Shown one piece after another: positions 15,700 through 23,472 of a stretch of DNA of 32,311 nucleotides. This stretch comes from an uncultured Planctomycetota bacterium. GTDB lineage: Bacteria; Planctomycetota; GCA-002687715; CAIWVZ01. The notes under the pieces were generated by a model that was not told the origin of the DNA, made no database searches, and saw only the letters and a program-made list of their open reading frames with translations. The stretch is taken from positions 1 through 32,311 of the forward strand of contig CAIWVZ010000155.1 in the NCBI GenBank assembly GCA_903916245.1. The letters are read 5' to 3'. Positions within the stretch are counted from its first letter, which is position 1; the number at the start of each line of letters is the position of its first letter. Position numbers and translations under genes: made by a program.

Positions 15700-16800
15700 A
15701 TGCGCGTCCTCGTCGCGGGGAGCGGAGCGGTCGGCGCGTCGACGGCGTGGAATCTCGCCCGGCGTGGCGTCGAAACCGTTCTCGTCGAACGTCGCGACGA
15801 CTTGTGTGCGGGAGCCTCGCGCCGAGCGTTCGGCGGTGTGCGTCAACAGTTCGACGACGATGCGGAGATCGCGCTCGCACGGGCGAGCCTCGATTTCTTC
15901 ACGTCGCTACCCGACGGCCTTTTCGCTCCGGTCGGATATCTCTACCTCGCGACCGATGCAGCGACGGAGACGCGTCTGCGTGAGCGACACGAAAAGCAAC
16001 GGCGCCTCGGCGTCGCCTGCGTTTGGCTCGACCGTGAAGGCGTCTCGAAAGCCGCACCCGGAATCCGCGTCGACGACGTGCACGGCGGATTGTTCGGCCC
16101 GGAGGACGGCCTCGCCGATCCGGAGGCCGTAACGCGCCTCATGATCCGCCGCTTCGTCGACGCGGGAGGACGTGTCGTCGTCGGTACTTCCATCGAAGAT
16201 GTGGCGTCTCCGGGCGACGCGATCGTCGTCGCCTGCGGAAGCGAAACACCGGAGGTTCTCGAGCGGCTCTCGGCCCGCGGCTTCCTCGCGCGAGACGCGT
16301 CGCCGCCGATTCGCCCGCTCGTGCGCAGCCTCGCGGAAACCGGTCCCGTCGCGGCCGACCCGCGCCTCCCCCTCGTGATCGAGGCGTTCGACGGTTTCCA
16401 TTTCCGCGCCCGCGGCGACGCGCTCCGTCTCGCGATGGCCGATACACCGCCTCGGTGGGCGGATTCGTGCGACCCCGCGCCCGCCCCCCCGGACGGCTTC
16501 GGTCGGATTCCGCTCGAACGTCTGAGAAGTCGCTTCCCCGCCGCGAAGGCCACGACCATCGTCCGACGTTGGGCGGGACTCTACGACGTCACACCGGACG
16601 CGCGACCGATCATCGACCGCGTCGCGAACGACGTTTGGATCGCGGCGGGTTTCTCGGGACACGGATTCATGACGTCTCCCGCCGTGGGCGCGCACCTCGC
16701 GGATTGGGTCGCCGACGGCGCACGTCCTCCCGTCTTCACCGGCTTCGCCGCGGATCGTTGGAACGGTGATCCGCCGAACGCGTGGCCCACGCTTCTTTGA
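15700..16800 (+). CDS. FAD-dependent oxidoreductase, DAO (D-amino acid / sarcosine oxidase) family
   Basis: A 366-residue flavoprotein. The N-terminus has the Rossmann dinucleotide motif VLVAGSGAVGASTAWNLARR ending in a conserved Glu (VLVERR), then GASRRAFGGVRQQF, typical of the sarcosine/glycine oxidase branch. Near the C-terminus are RRWAGLYDVTPDARPIIDRV and IAAGFSGHGFMTSPAVG, the second FAD contact of the DAO fold. It should oxidise the C-N bond of a small amine or amino acid. No signal peptide is seen, so it is cytoplasmic. It begins three bases after the DapA-family gene and has no RBS of its own, so translation is probably coupled. A hydroxyproline-type pathway is one possible setting. 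The stop is ten bases from that of the convergent gene at 16811. Confidence 0.9.
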   Translation: MRVLVAGSGAVGASTAWNLARRGVETVLVERRDDLCAGASRRAFGGVRQQFDDDAEIALARASLDFFTSLPDGLFAPVGYLYLATDAATETRLRERHEKQRRLGVACVWLDREGVSKAAPGIRVDDVHGGLFGPEDGLADPEAVTRLMIRRFVDAGGRVVVGTSIEDVASPGDAIVVACGSETPEVLERLSARGFLARDASPPIRPLVRSLAETGPVAADPRLPLVIEAFDGFHFRARGDALRLAMADTPPRWADSCDPAPAPPDGFGRIPLERLRSRFPAAKATTIVRRWAGLYDVTPDARPIIDRVANDVWIAAGFSGHGFMTSPAVGAHLADWVADGARPPVFTGFAADRWNGDPPNAWPTLL

Positions 16801-16810
16801 CGGGCCGCGC

Positions 16811-17602
16811 CTACTGACGCAACTGATCGACCTCTTCCTGTCCGTCCTCCACGGCGGCATGCAGGTGGATCGCCGCGAGCGCGACGTGCAACGGCCAAGA
16901 CGCGGTCGGCAGCGATCCGCGCACGACGATCATCGATCCCCATGCGGCTGCGATCACCGGAACGTGGTGCTGCAGGAGCCGCAGCGAACGGGAAATCGAG
17001 GGCAGCAATCCCGCGCGATCGAGGGCTCGGCGCAGAAACGCCACCGTGCGCGCCGTGGGATCGGATTCGACGAGATCGCCCGCGACGCGCGCGATCCGAT
17101 GAATCGCGGCGAGCACGAAAAGACGCCCTTCATCGGACAACCCGAGTCGGGCCAACGCGTCGCGGAACGCCGGAACGCCGCGAGAAATCGCTTCAAGTTC
17201 GGCGTGTTCCGTCGCGTCGAGTCCGCGGGCGACGAGTTCGGCGACACGCTCGAAGTGCATTCGTTCGACGTCGCGTTCGGAAAGTCCCGGATACGGATCG
17301 AGCCCGATGCGCTTCCCGGCCACCAGCAAGATTTCCCACCAATTCCGCGGACCGGCCAACGGAATCATCGCGCGAATCATGCCCTCGCTGCGGGCCTGAA
17401 GCCCCTTCACGGGCGTCGCGATCAAGAGCCACGCTTCGCCGAATCGGTCACCGTGCGCCGAGCCCAACGGAACGTCGAGAATCGACGCGATCTCCCGTCG
17501 ACCTTCCCCCGTCATCGTCGCGAGGAGCGCGAGGGGGCGATGGGCCCCCTGCGCGCGCGCTTCCGAGATGGGATCCCGGAGTGCCGGGTTGCCGGAGGAC
17601 AT
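16811..17602 (-). CDS. Hypothetical protein downstream of IcmF, 263 residues
   Basis: I do not recognise this family. The protein looks largely helical and soluble or peripherally membrane-associated. Segments include EAWLLIATPVKGLQARSEG, then GPRNWWEILLVAGKRIGLD, ERDVERMHFERVAELVARGL, GRLFVLAAIHRIARVAGDL and LPLHVALAAIHL-like hydrophobic C-terminal helices. It has no cysteine motifs, P-loop or signal peptide. It begins nine bases after the icmF stop, on the same strand, so it is almost certainly cotranscribed with icmF and may act with it, for example in chaperoning or acyl-CoA metabolism; that is inference from position only. The stop lies ten bases from the convergent oxidase stop. Confidence 0.75.
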   Translation of the reverse strand: MSSGNPALRDPISEARAQGAHRPLALLATMTGEGRREIASILDVPLGSAHGDRFGEAWLLIATPVKGLQARSEGMIRAMIPLAGPRNWWEILLVAGKRIGLDPYPGLSERDVERMHFERVAELVARGLDATEHAELEAISRGVPAFRDALARLGLSDEGRLFVLAAIHRIARVAGDLVESDPTARTVAFLRRALDRAGLLPSISRSLRLLQHHVPVIAAAWGSMIVVRGSLPTASWPLHVALAAIHLHAAVEDGQEEVDQLRQ

Positions 17603-17611
17603 CGGTGCTTC

Positions 17612-20600
17612 TCACATGTTCCGACGGTATTGTCCGCCGACTTCGAACAACGCGTGCGTGATTTGTCCCAACGACGCGACGCGCACCGTCCGCATGAGTT
17701 CGTCGAAGAGGTTTCCCTTCGGGTCGAGCGCGACTTCCTGCAATCGCCGAAGGGCCGCCGGACACTCCTCGGCGTGCGCGGCGTGCCATCTGCGAAGATC
17801 GACGAGGCGCTCGGCCTTCTCGTCCGGCGTCGCGCGGGACAGTTCGAGGCTGTCCATCGTCTTCAGATGATCGCCGCCCTCGTTCACGAACGTGTTGACG
17901 CCGATGATCGGCAGTTCGCCCGAGTGTTTCAGGTGCTCGTAGAGCTGCGACTCGTCCTGAATGCGACGGCGCTGGTACTCCGTTTCCATGGCGCCGAGCA
18001 CGCCGCCTCGCTCGTCGATCCGTTCGAATTCGCGGAGGACCGCTTCTTCGACGAGATCCGTCAGTTCGTTCACGATGAACGATCCCTGCAGAGGGTTCTC
18101 GTTCTTCATGATGCCGTGTTCCCGATTGACGATGAGTTGAATGGCCATCGCACGGCGGACGGATTCCTCCGTCGGCGTGGTGATCGCCTCGTCGTAGGCG
18201 TTCGTATGGAGCGAGTTGCAGTTGTCCTGCAACGCGATCAACGCCTGCAACGTCGTCCGGATGTCGTTGAAGTCGATCTCCTGCGCGTGCAGCGAACGGC
18301 CCGACGTCTGAATGTGGTACTTGAGCTTTTGGCTGCGTTCGTTCGCTCCGTAGAGACGGTCCATCGCGACGGCCCAGATCCGGCGAGCGACGCGGCCGAT
18401 CACCGTGTATTCGGGATCGAGCCCGTTCGAGAAGAAGAACGAAAGGTTCGGCGCGATGGCGTCGACCGGCATCCCGCGCGAGAGGTAGTACTCGACGTAG
18501 GTGAATCCGTTCGCGAGCGTGAACGCGAGTTGCGACACGGGGTTCGCCCCCGCTTCCGCGATGTGGTAACCGGAGATCGACACCGAATAGTAGTTGCGGA
18601 CGTTGCGGTCCACGAACCACTGCTGGATGTCTCCCATCATGCGGAGCGCGAACTCCGTCGAGAAGATGCAGGTGTTTTGCGCCTGATCTTCCTTCAGGAT
18701 GTCGGCCTGAACGGTACCGCGAACGGTCGACACGGTGCGCGCCACGATGTCGGCGTGCTCCGGAGGCGTCGGGATGCGCCCGTGCTTCGCCCTAAAGGCG
18801 TCGACCTGCTGATCGATCGCGGTGTTCATGAAGAACGCGAGAATCGTCGGTGCGGGGCCGTTGATCGTCATGGACACCGAGGTGTTCGGGTCGCAAAGAT
18901 CGAAGCCCGCGAACAGGCGCTTCATGTCCTCGAGCGTGCAGATGGAAACGCCCGACTCGCCGACCTTGCCCCAAATATCGGGGCGCTCCGCGGGGTCTTC
19001 TCCGTAGAGGGTCACCGAATCGAAGGCCGTCGACAGACGCTTCGCCGGGTCGTTGCGAGAGAGGAAGTGGAAGCGACGATTGGTCCGATCGGGGCCGCCC
19101 TCGCCCGCGAACTGACGCTTCGGCTCTTCGTCGGTGCGGCGCAATTCGAAAACACCCGCGGTGAACGGAAAGCGTCCGGGAAGGTTCTCGGTGCCGATGA
19201 ATCGGAAGAGATCCGCCTTCGAAGCCAGTCGCGGTAGCGCCACTTTGGGGATCGCGATGCCCGACAGACTCGTGGTCTTGAGCGGGCGACGGATTTCCTT
19301 GTCGCGGACCTTCGAAACGAGCGCATCGCCGCGGTAGGCCGCCGCGGTGGTCTCCCAATCGGCCATCGCGCGGACGGTCGACGGGAGGAGCGCCGCGCGC
19401 GCATCGGCCGCCGCGCGGGAGACGGCCGTCGCGACCTCGACGGAGGCACCGCCGGCGCGCAACGCCTCGGCCGCGGTTTCGAGCGCGTCCACGCGCCCCA
19501 ACGCTTCGGCCTCGGACTCGACGGATTTCCGGTAGAGGCGGCAGGTTTCCGCGACCTCGGCGAGGTAGCGCTGCCGCTTCGCCGGAATGATTCGCGCCCG
19601 CGCTTCCGACGCATGGGACGCCGGGGCGGCGAATCGGCTCTTCCATCCGGCGTCCGTCTTCGCGTTGACCGCATCGACGATGCCGAGCCAACACGCGGTC
19701 ACGCCCGGGTCGTTGAACTGCGCGGCGATGGTTCCGTAAACGGGCAACGCGTCGTCCGAACCGTCGAACTTTTGGTGGCTGCGACGCCACTGCTTGCGAA
19801 CGTCGCGCAGGGCGTCGAGCGCGCGCGGACGGTCGAACTTATTGAGAACGACGACGTCGGCGAGATCGAGCATGTCGATCTTTTCGAGCTGCGACGCCGC
19901 TCCGTATTCGGGAGTCATCACGTAGACCGAGACGTCGACGAGATCGACGACCGACGATTCGCCTTGGCCGATCCCCGAAGTTTCGACGATGACGAGATCG
20001 TGCCCGGCCGCTCGGCACGCGGCCACCGCGTCGCCGACGGCCTTCGAGATCGATCCCGCCCCGCGCGTCGCCAAACTCCGCATGTAGACGCGATCGCTGT
20101 GGATGGCGTTCATCCGGATGCGGTCACCGAGCAGCGCCCCGCCCGACTTCCGCTTCGTGGGGTCCACCGAAATCACCGCGACGGTGCCCGACGAGAAATC
20201 GAGCAGAAACCGTCGGACGATTTCGTCGATGAAGGACGATTTCCCGGCGCCGCCCGTGCCGGTGATGCCCACGACCGGCACCTTGCGGGTCGTCGTGCGG
20301 ACGAGGTCCCCGAAAAGCCGTTCCTTCTCGGCCGGATCCCCCTGCCCGTTCATTTCCGCCACGGAGATGACGCGCGCGAGTTCGAGTTCCGAGGCCCTTC
20401 CGGGCGCGAGCCGCGGCAGAGGATTCGGGGGCTTCGGCGTCGCGAAGTCCGCTTCCCGCACCATATGGCCGATCATGCCGTCGAGGCCCATCCGTCGACC
20501 GTCTTCGGGCGAAAAGATCTTCGAAATCCCGCAGGCTTCGAGCTCGGCGATTTCGCGAGGCACGATGGTTCCGCCACCGCCACCGAAGATCTTCACGTGC

Positions 20601-20887
20601 GTGGCCCCCCGCCGGTCGAGGAGTTCGCGCATGTACTTGAAGAACTCCATGTGGCCGCCCTGATAGGACGACACCGCGATTCCCTGAACGTCCTCCTGGA
20701 TCGCCGCGTTGACGATCTCGTCCACGGATCGGTTGTGGCCGAGATGGATGACCTCGACCCCGAAATCCTGCAGCAAACGACGCATGAGGTTGATGGACGC
20801 GTCGTGCCCGTCGAAGAGCGAGGCGGCGGTGACGAAACGGACGTGGTGAACGGGCTTGTAACGGGCGGCCGTGGGGGTCGTCGTCAT
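17612..20887 (-). CDS. icmF: Fused isobutyryl-CoA mutase IcmF (B12 domain, G-protein chaperone and mutase in one chain)
   Basis: A 1091-residue adenosylcobalamin enzyme that interconverts isobutyryl-CoA and n-butyryl-CoA. Residues about 15-150 form the B12-binding domain with FDGHDASINLMRR (His28 is the base-off ligand) and KIFGGGGGTIVPREIAEL. Residues about 200-420 form the MeaB-like GTPase with GTGGAGKS at 210-217 and VVLNKFDRPRA. The rest is the mutase domain, including NPLPRLAPGR-type linkers, FPFTAGVFELRR, YYSVSISGYHIAEAGANPVS and the C-terminal helices. RQFAGEGGPDRTNRRFH places Phe593 where methylmalonyl-CoA mutase has Tyr, and AQNTCIF places Gln737 where it has Arg. This Phe/Gln pair is the isobutyryl-CoA signature. 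The ATG at 20887 has CAGGAA about seven bases upstream. It leads a two-gene unit with the unknown gene at 16811. Confidence 0.95.
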   Translation of the reverse strand: MTTTPTAARYKPVHHVRFVTAASLFDGHDASINLMRRLLQDFGVEVIHLGHNRSVDEIVNAAIQEDVQGIAVSSYQGGHMEFFKYMRELLDRRGATHVKIFGGGGGTIVPREIAELEACGISKIFSPEDGRRMGLDGMIGHMVREADFATPKPPNPLPRLAPGRASELELARVISVAEMNGQGDPAEKERLFGDLVRTTTRKVPVVGITGTGGAGKSSFIDEIVRRFLLDFSSGTVAVISVDPTKRKSGGALLGDRIRMNAIHSDRVYMRSLATRGAGSISKAVGDAVAACRAAGHDLVIVETSGIGQGESSVVDLVDVSVYVMTPEYGAASQLEKIDMLDLADVVVLNKFDRPRALDALRDVRKQWRRSHQKFDGSDDALPVYGTIAAQFNDPGVTACWLGIVDAVNAKTDAGWKSRFAAPASHASEARARIIPAKRQRYLAEVAETCRLYRKSVESEAEALGRVDALETAAEALRAGGASVEVATAVSRAAADARAALLPSTVRAMADWETTAAAYRGDALVSKVRDKEIRRPLKTTSLSGIAIPKVALPRLASKADLFRFIGTENLPGRFPFTAGVFELRRTDEEPKRQFAGEGGPDRTNRRFHFLSRNDPAKRLSTAFDSVTLYGEDPAERPDIWGKVGESGVSICTLEDMKRLFAGFDLCDPNTSVSMTINGPAPTILAFFMNTAIDQQVDAFRAKHGRIPTPPEHADIVARTVSTVRGTVQADILKEDQAQNTCIFSTEFALRMMGDIQQWFVDRNVRNYYSVSISGYHIAEAGANPVSQLAFTLANGFTYVEYYLSRGMPVDAIAPNLSFFFSNGLDPEYTVIGRVARRIWAVAMDRLYGANERSQKLKYHIQTSGRSLHAQEIDFNDIRTTLQALIALQDNCNSLHTNAYDEAITTPTEESVRRAMAIQLIVNREHGIMKNENPLQGSFIVNELTDLVEEAVLREFERIDERGGVLGAMETEYQRRRIQDESQLYEHLKHSGELPIIGVNTFVNEGGDHLKTMDSLELSRATPDEKAERLVDLRRWHAAHAEECPAALRRLQEVALDPKGNLFDELMRTVRVASLGQITHALFEVGGQYRRNM

Positions 20888-20904
20888 GGGCGTTCCTGGG
20901 CAAC

Positions 20905-20921
20905 CGACCGCCGATCGGTCG
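20905..20921. promoter_or_regulatory. Palindromic operator candidate upstream of icmF
   Basis: CGACCG, five bases, CGGTCG forms a perfect 6+6 inverted repeat. It lies 18-34 bases before the icmF ATG and beside a TAG-type -10-like element. ACCGACCG/CGGTCG half sites are common for TetR-family regulators of acyl-CoA and fatty-acid genes. The regulator itself is not identified. Confidence 0.4.
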
Positions 20922-20995
20922 CTAGGGTTCGCGAGGGCCGCGGATCCGCCCGACCGGGGTGATCGACGCTTAGGTTACCGACGAGGACCCGCGGG

Positions 20996-21112
20996 AAAAA
21001 CGAGACAGCAGGGGGCGAAGAGAGGAGTACTGTGCCGTCCGGGAAAACGAACCGGGAGGAGGAGTGTGAGGAGTCGAACGAGAACAACAGCCCCCTGCTG
21101 TCCACCCGTATA
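20996..21112 (-). ncRNA. Candidate small RNA or structured icmF leader with a CU-rich loop
   Basis: On the minus strand a -10-like TATACG (21107-21112) is followed after five bases by GACAGCAGGGGGC (21090-21102). Then come 73 pyrimidine-rich bases and the exact complement GCCCCCTGCTGTC (21004-21016), followed by TCG and five T (20996-21000). The 13-base stem is perfect. The enclosed region has three CTCCTC-type blocks, complementary to Shine-Dalgarno sequences (opposite 21021-21027, 21054-21064 and 21068-21073). A stem, a CU-rich unpaired region and a U-run are features of small RNAs that block ribosome binding. It may instead be part of the icmF 5' leader. No known RNA family is recognised. 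Confidence 0.3.
21004..21102. repeat. 13-base perfect inverted repeat with 73-base spacer
   Basis: The left arm at 21004-21016 and the right arm at 21090-21102 are exact reverse complements (13 of 13). The match does not extend in either direction. The spacer is strongly purine-rich on the plus strand and pyrimidine-rich on the minus strand. No flanking direct repeats or transposase are seen, so a mobile-element origin is not supported. Confidence 0.85.
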
Positions 21113-21231
21113 GGCGGGATCGGGTCGGAAAACGGCAAAAATGATCGCCACGATTTCGAGGAGGCCCCTCCGGCAACCGGGGGCCGCCGAGCACCAACGA
21201 TCGTAAACCAATAAAGGATAGAGATTTATGA

Positions 21232-21243
21232 TCGCACGTGCGA
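21232..21243. promoter_or_regulatory. Perfect 12-base palindrome TCGCACGTGCGA
   Basis: A complete dyad just beyond the stop codon of the HTH regulator gene, flanked by an AT-rich stretch. It could be a binding site for a dimeric regulator. Its position, far from any confident start codon, leaves its target unclear. Confidence 0.3.
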
Positions 21244-21255
21244 CGGGCCTAATCG

Positions 21256-21744
21256 TCACGCGGGCACCCAGGAAAATCCTCCGTCGTCCGCACCCGGAGC
21301 CTTCGAAATCGCGCGAACTCCGTCGTCCGTACCCCGCGTGCACTCCCCGTCGTCACACCACGCTTCGAACTCCGCAGCGAGACCCCGCTGTTCGAGAAAT
21401 CGTCGCATCCGGTCCGCATCGGCACGCGCGTCGCGTTCCCACCCCAAGGTCGTCGCGAGCCAGAAGCCGTCTCGTCCCCGCGCCTCGACCTTGCTCGCGA
21501 CCGCCGCCCGAAGGAGTTGCTCCCGTGACGCGGGCGACAGGCGCAGGACGTCGGCGATCTCGAGAACGGCTTCGCCCGACGGCACCAGCGAACCGCCGAG
21601 CATCTGCGAGACGGTGCCCGCCGATCGCCCGAGGACTTGGGCCAACGCGCGCCCCGACGGAATGCCGACGGCCTCGGCCCGCTCGAGAAGCAGGCGCCCG
21701 AGCAGAAGGCGGAAGGGAGAGGACGGAAGGGAGGGATTCGTCAT
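21256..21744 (-). CDS. Helix-turn-helix (XRE-like) DNA-binding protein
   Basis: A 162-residue protein from the ATG at 21744. The first half reads FRLLLGRLLLERAEAVGIP, then SGRALAQVLGRSAGTVSQML, then GGSLVPSGEAVLEIADVLRL. That is the five-helix lambda-repressor/XRE fold with the recognition helix at GRSAGTVSQML. The second half (SREQLLRAAVASKVEARGR and beyond) is charged and helical, possibly a ligand or dimer domain, and ends FSWVPA. The frame extends upstream to 22035, but that would run antisense across the M28 peptidase signal peptide, so the shorter start is chosen. It is divergent from the exported M28 peptidase gene (91 bases apart) and may regulate it, or the icmF unit read on the same strand below; both are inferences from position. 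Confidence 0.75.
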   Translation of the reverse strand: MTNPSLPSSPFRLLLGRLLLERAEAVGIPSGRALAQVLGRSAGTVSQMLGGSLVPSGEAVLEIADVLRLSPASREQLLRAAVASKVEARGRDGFWLATTLGWERDARADADRMRRFLEQRGLAAEFEAWCDDGECTRGTDDGVRAISKAPGADDGGFSWVPA

Positions 21745-21771
21745 GACGACCGTGTCCGCAGACCTGACGGG

Positions 21772-21777
21772 TACCAT
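21772..21777 (+). promoter_or_regulatory. Candidate -10 box of the M28 peptidase gene
   Basis: TACCAT lies in the divergent gap. An AGGAG ribosome binding site follows eight bases before the ATG at 21836, giving a leader of about 50 bases. No clear -35 is seen. Confidence 0.35.
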
Positions 21778-21835
21778 GCCGACCTGCATGGACCGCAGCA
21801 CCCTCAAAGACGCCGGACCGAACAGGAGCGTCCCC

Positions 21836-23449
21836 ATGACATTCAGGATTTCGAAGACGATTTGGCTCCCCTTCTTCCTCGCCGCCGCTCTCGTCGCCCA
21901 ATCGGGGGACAAGATCCCGACGAACCTCAAGCCGCCGTCGGCCGACCGTGCCACCGGTTTCGCGACGATCACCGCCGACGACTGCAAGACGTGGCTGTCG
22001 ACGCTCGCCTCCGACGAGTTCGAAGGACGGGGCACCGGCCAAGCGGGCTATCAGAAGGCCGCCGACTACGTCGCCGCTCATTTCAAGGACTGGGGCCTCA
22101 CTCCCGTCGGCGACAAGAATTCCGAAGGTCAGCCGACCTACTTTCAGAACATGATGTTCGAAGGCTCGTCGATCGACGTCCCCGGAGCGGTCTTCGAATA
22201 CTCGGGAGGCAAAGAGCCGGTCGCCCTCAAGATGGGCGAAGGTTGGAGCGCCTCGGGATCGGGCAACATCTCGGGCGAATGGCCCGTCGTCTTCGTGTCG
22301 GGCAAGGCGAGCGCCAAGGAACTCGGATCGCTCGACGTCTCCGGAAAAGCCGTGATCTTCATGCCCGTCGCCGAAGCGACATCCGGGGCGCGCGGCAACC
22401 GCGCCGGCCGCACATCGCGCGACCTCGCGTCGAAAGCGGCCGCCGTCTTCACCGTAAACGACGTGGCGGCGGCACGGCTTCCGACCGCCTCGAGCGTCGT
22501 GCCGAAGTCGGCACGTCCGCCCGCGGGGGCGGGTGAAGGCGGCGCTTCGAAGCGCACTCCGACGCTGTCGATTTCTTCCGCCGCCGCGAAGTCCATCGCC
22601 GCCGCCGCCGGCGTCGACCTCGACAAGCTCGTCGCGTCGGCGACGGAAGCCCCGGTCTCGAAGGCGGGCAAGGGAAAGATCAAGGTCGGCGTCGCCACCG
22701 AAACGAAGGAGATTCCGGTTCCCAACGTGATCGGCAGTCTCGAAGGCTCGGACCCGGCGTTGAAGTCGGAAGTCGTCATCATCGGCTCCCACCTCGACCA
22801 CCTCGGCCGCAACGCCACCGGCGAGATCTTCAACGGCGCCGACGACGACGGTTCGGGATCGACGGGCCTCCTCGCGGTCGCCCGCGCCTTCGCGAAGAAC
22901 GGGACGCGCCCGAAGCGCACCATGGTGTTCATCGCGATGTGCGGTGAAGAAATGGGTCTTCTCGGCTCGGGGTACTACGTCGAGAACCCGATCTTCCCCA
23001 TCGAGAAAACCGTCGCCGAATTCCAGATGGACATGATCGGTCGGAACGAGGAGCACCACCCTTCCGAGAATCCGACGAACGAAAAGGCCGAGGAGAACGT
23101 CAACACGCTCCATCTCATCGGCTCGAAGAAGTTGTCGACGCAGCTCCACGAGATCATCGAAGCGACGAACACCGCGCACATCGGATTCGTCTTCGAGTAC
23201 GACCAGGAAGGCGTCTACTTCCGCAGCGATCACTACAACTTCGCGAAGAAGGGCATCCCGATCTCGTTCTACTTCTCGGGATTCCACCCCGACTACCACC
23301 GCCCGACGGACGACGTCGAGAAGATCGACTTCTCGAAGGTCTCGCGCACCGCGAAACTCGTGTATCTGTCCGCCTACGAGGTCGCGGATCGCACCGCGCG
23401 CGTCGTGGTCGACAAGAAGCCGGAAACCGAGCGTCGTCGTCGCGGCTGA
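21836..23449 (+). CDS. Exported M28 family zinc aminopeptidase
   Basis: A 537-residue protein with a signal peptide (MTFRISK, hydrophobic to about residue 21, then AQS). Residues about 130-300 include a PA-like insert (VDVSGKAVIF-type strands), common in secreted M28 enzymes. The catalytic domain holds the two-zinc site: IGSHLDHLG with His319 (and Asp321), NGADDDGSGSTGLLAVARAF with bridging Asp337, CGEEMGLLGS with base Glu371 and ligand Glu372, DMIGR with Asp399, and FRSDHYNFAKKGIP with His466. All ligands are present, so an active aminopeptidase or carboxypeptidase acting outside the cytoplasm is expected. AGGAG eight bases before 21836 fixes the start. A strong terminator follows 23 bases after the stop. 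It is divergent from the HTH regulator gene. Confidence 0.93.
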   Translation: MTFRISKTIWLPFFLAAALVAQSGDKIPTNLKPPSADRATGFATITADDCKTWLSTLASDEFEGRGTGQAGYQKAADYVAAHFKDWGLTPVGDKNSEGQPTYFQNMMFEGSSIDVPGAVFEYSGGKEPVALKMGEGWSASGSGNISGEWPVVFVSGKASAKELGSLDVSGKAVIFMPVAEATSGARGNRAGRTSRDLASKAAAVFTVNDVAAARLPTASSVVPKSARPPAGAGEGGASKRTPTLSISSAAAKSIAAAAGVDLDKLVASATEAPVSKAGKGKIKVGVATETKEIPVPNVIGSLEGSDPALKSEVVIIGSHLDHLGRNATGEIFNGADDDGSGSTGLLAVARAFAKNGTRPKRTMVFIAMCGEEMGLLGSGYYVENPIFPIEKTVAEFQMDMIGRNEEHHPSENPTNEKAEENVNTLHLIGSKKLSTQLHEIIEATNTAHIGFVFEYDQEGVYFRSDHYNFAKKGIPISFYFSGFHPDYHRPTDDVEKIDFSKVSRTAKLVYLSAYEVADRTARVVVDKKPETERRRRG

Positions 23450-23472
23450 TCCGGACGTCTCCGCGAACGAAG

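Larger units (their letters stand above)
20888..21255. other. 368-base gap without a confident protein gene
   Basis: This gap lies between the start of icmF and the stop of the HTH regulator gene, both on the minus strand. It contains a 17-base palindromic site just ahead of icmF, a 13-base perfect inverted repeat enclosing 73 bases, a GC-rich hairpin at about 21163-21186, an unusually AT-rich stretch at 21203-21230 and a 12-base palindrome. I looked for the conserved B12 box of a cobalamin riboswitch on the icmF strand and did not find it. The only open frames are short and unlike known proteins. Confidence 0.6.

Noticed and set aside
16766-19237. An 823-residue open frame on the plus strand opposite icmF
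   Set aside because: Antisense to a clear mutase gene, Arg/His/Val-rich composition, and it begins inside the DAO oxidase gene.
21004-21102. Inverted repeat as the ends of a MITE or IS remnant
   Set aside because: No target-site duplication, no transposase and only 99 bases in total; a fold in RNA explains it better.
21032-21214. A 60-residue frame on the plus strand with AGAGGAG before a GTG
   Set aside because: The ribosome-site match comes from the purine-rich spacer of the inverted repeat; the hydrophilic product resembles nothing, and it overlaps the RNA candidate on the other strand. Not strong enough to call.
20888-21255. Cobalamin riboswitch ahead of the B12-dependent icmF
   Set aside because: I searched the minus strand by eye for the conserved B12 box and found no match; the structure present is a different one.
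21228-21746. A 172-residue frame on the plus strand opposite the HTH regulator
   Set aside because: Arg/Pro-rich shadow composition; the minus frame has a clear helix-turn-helix pattern.
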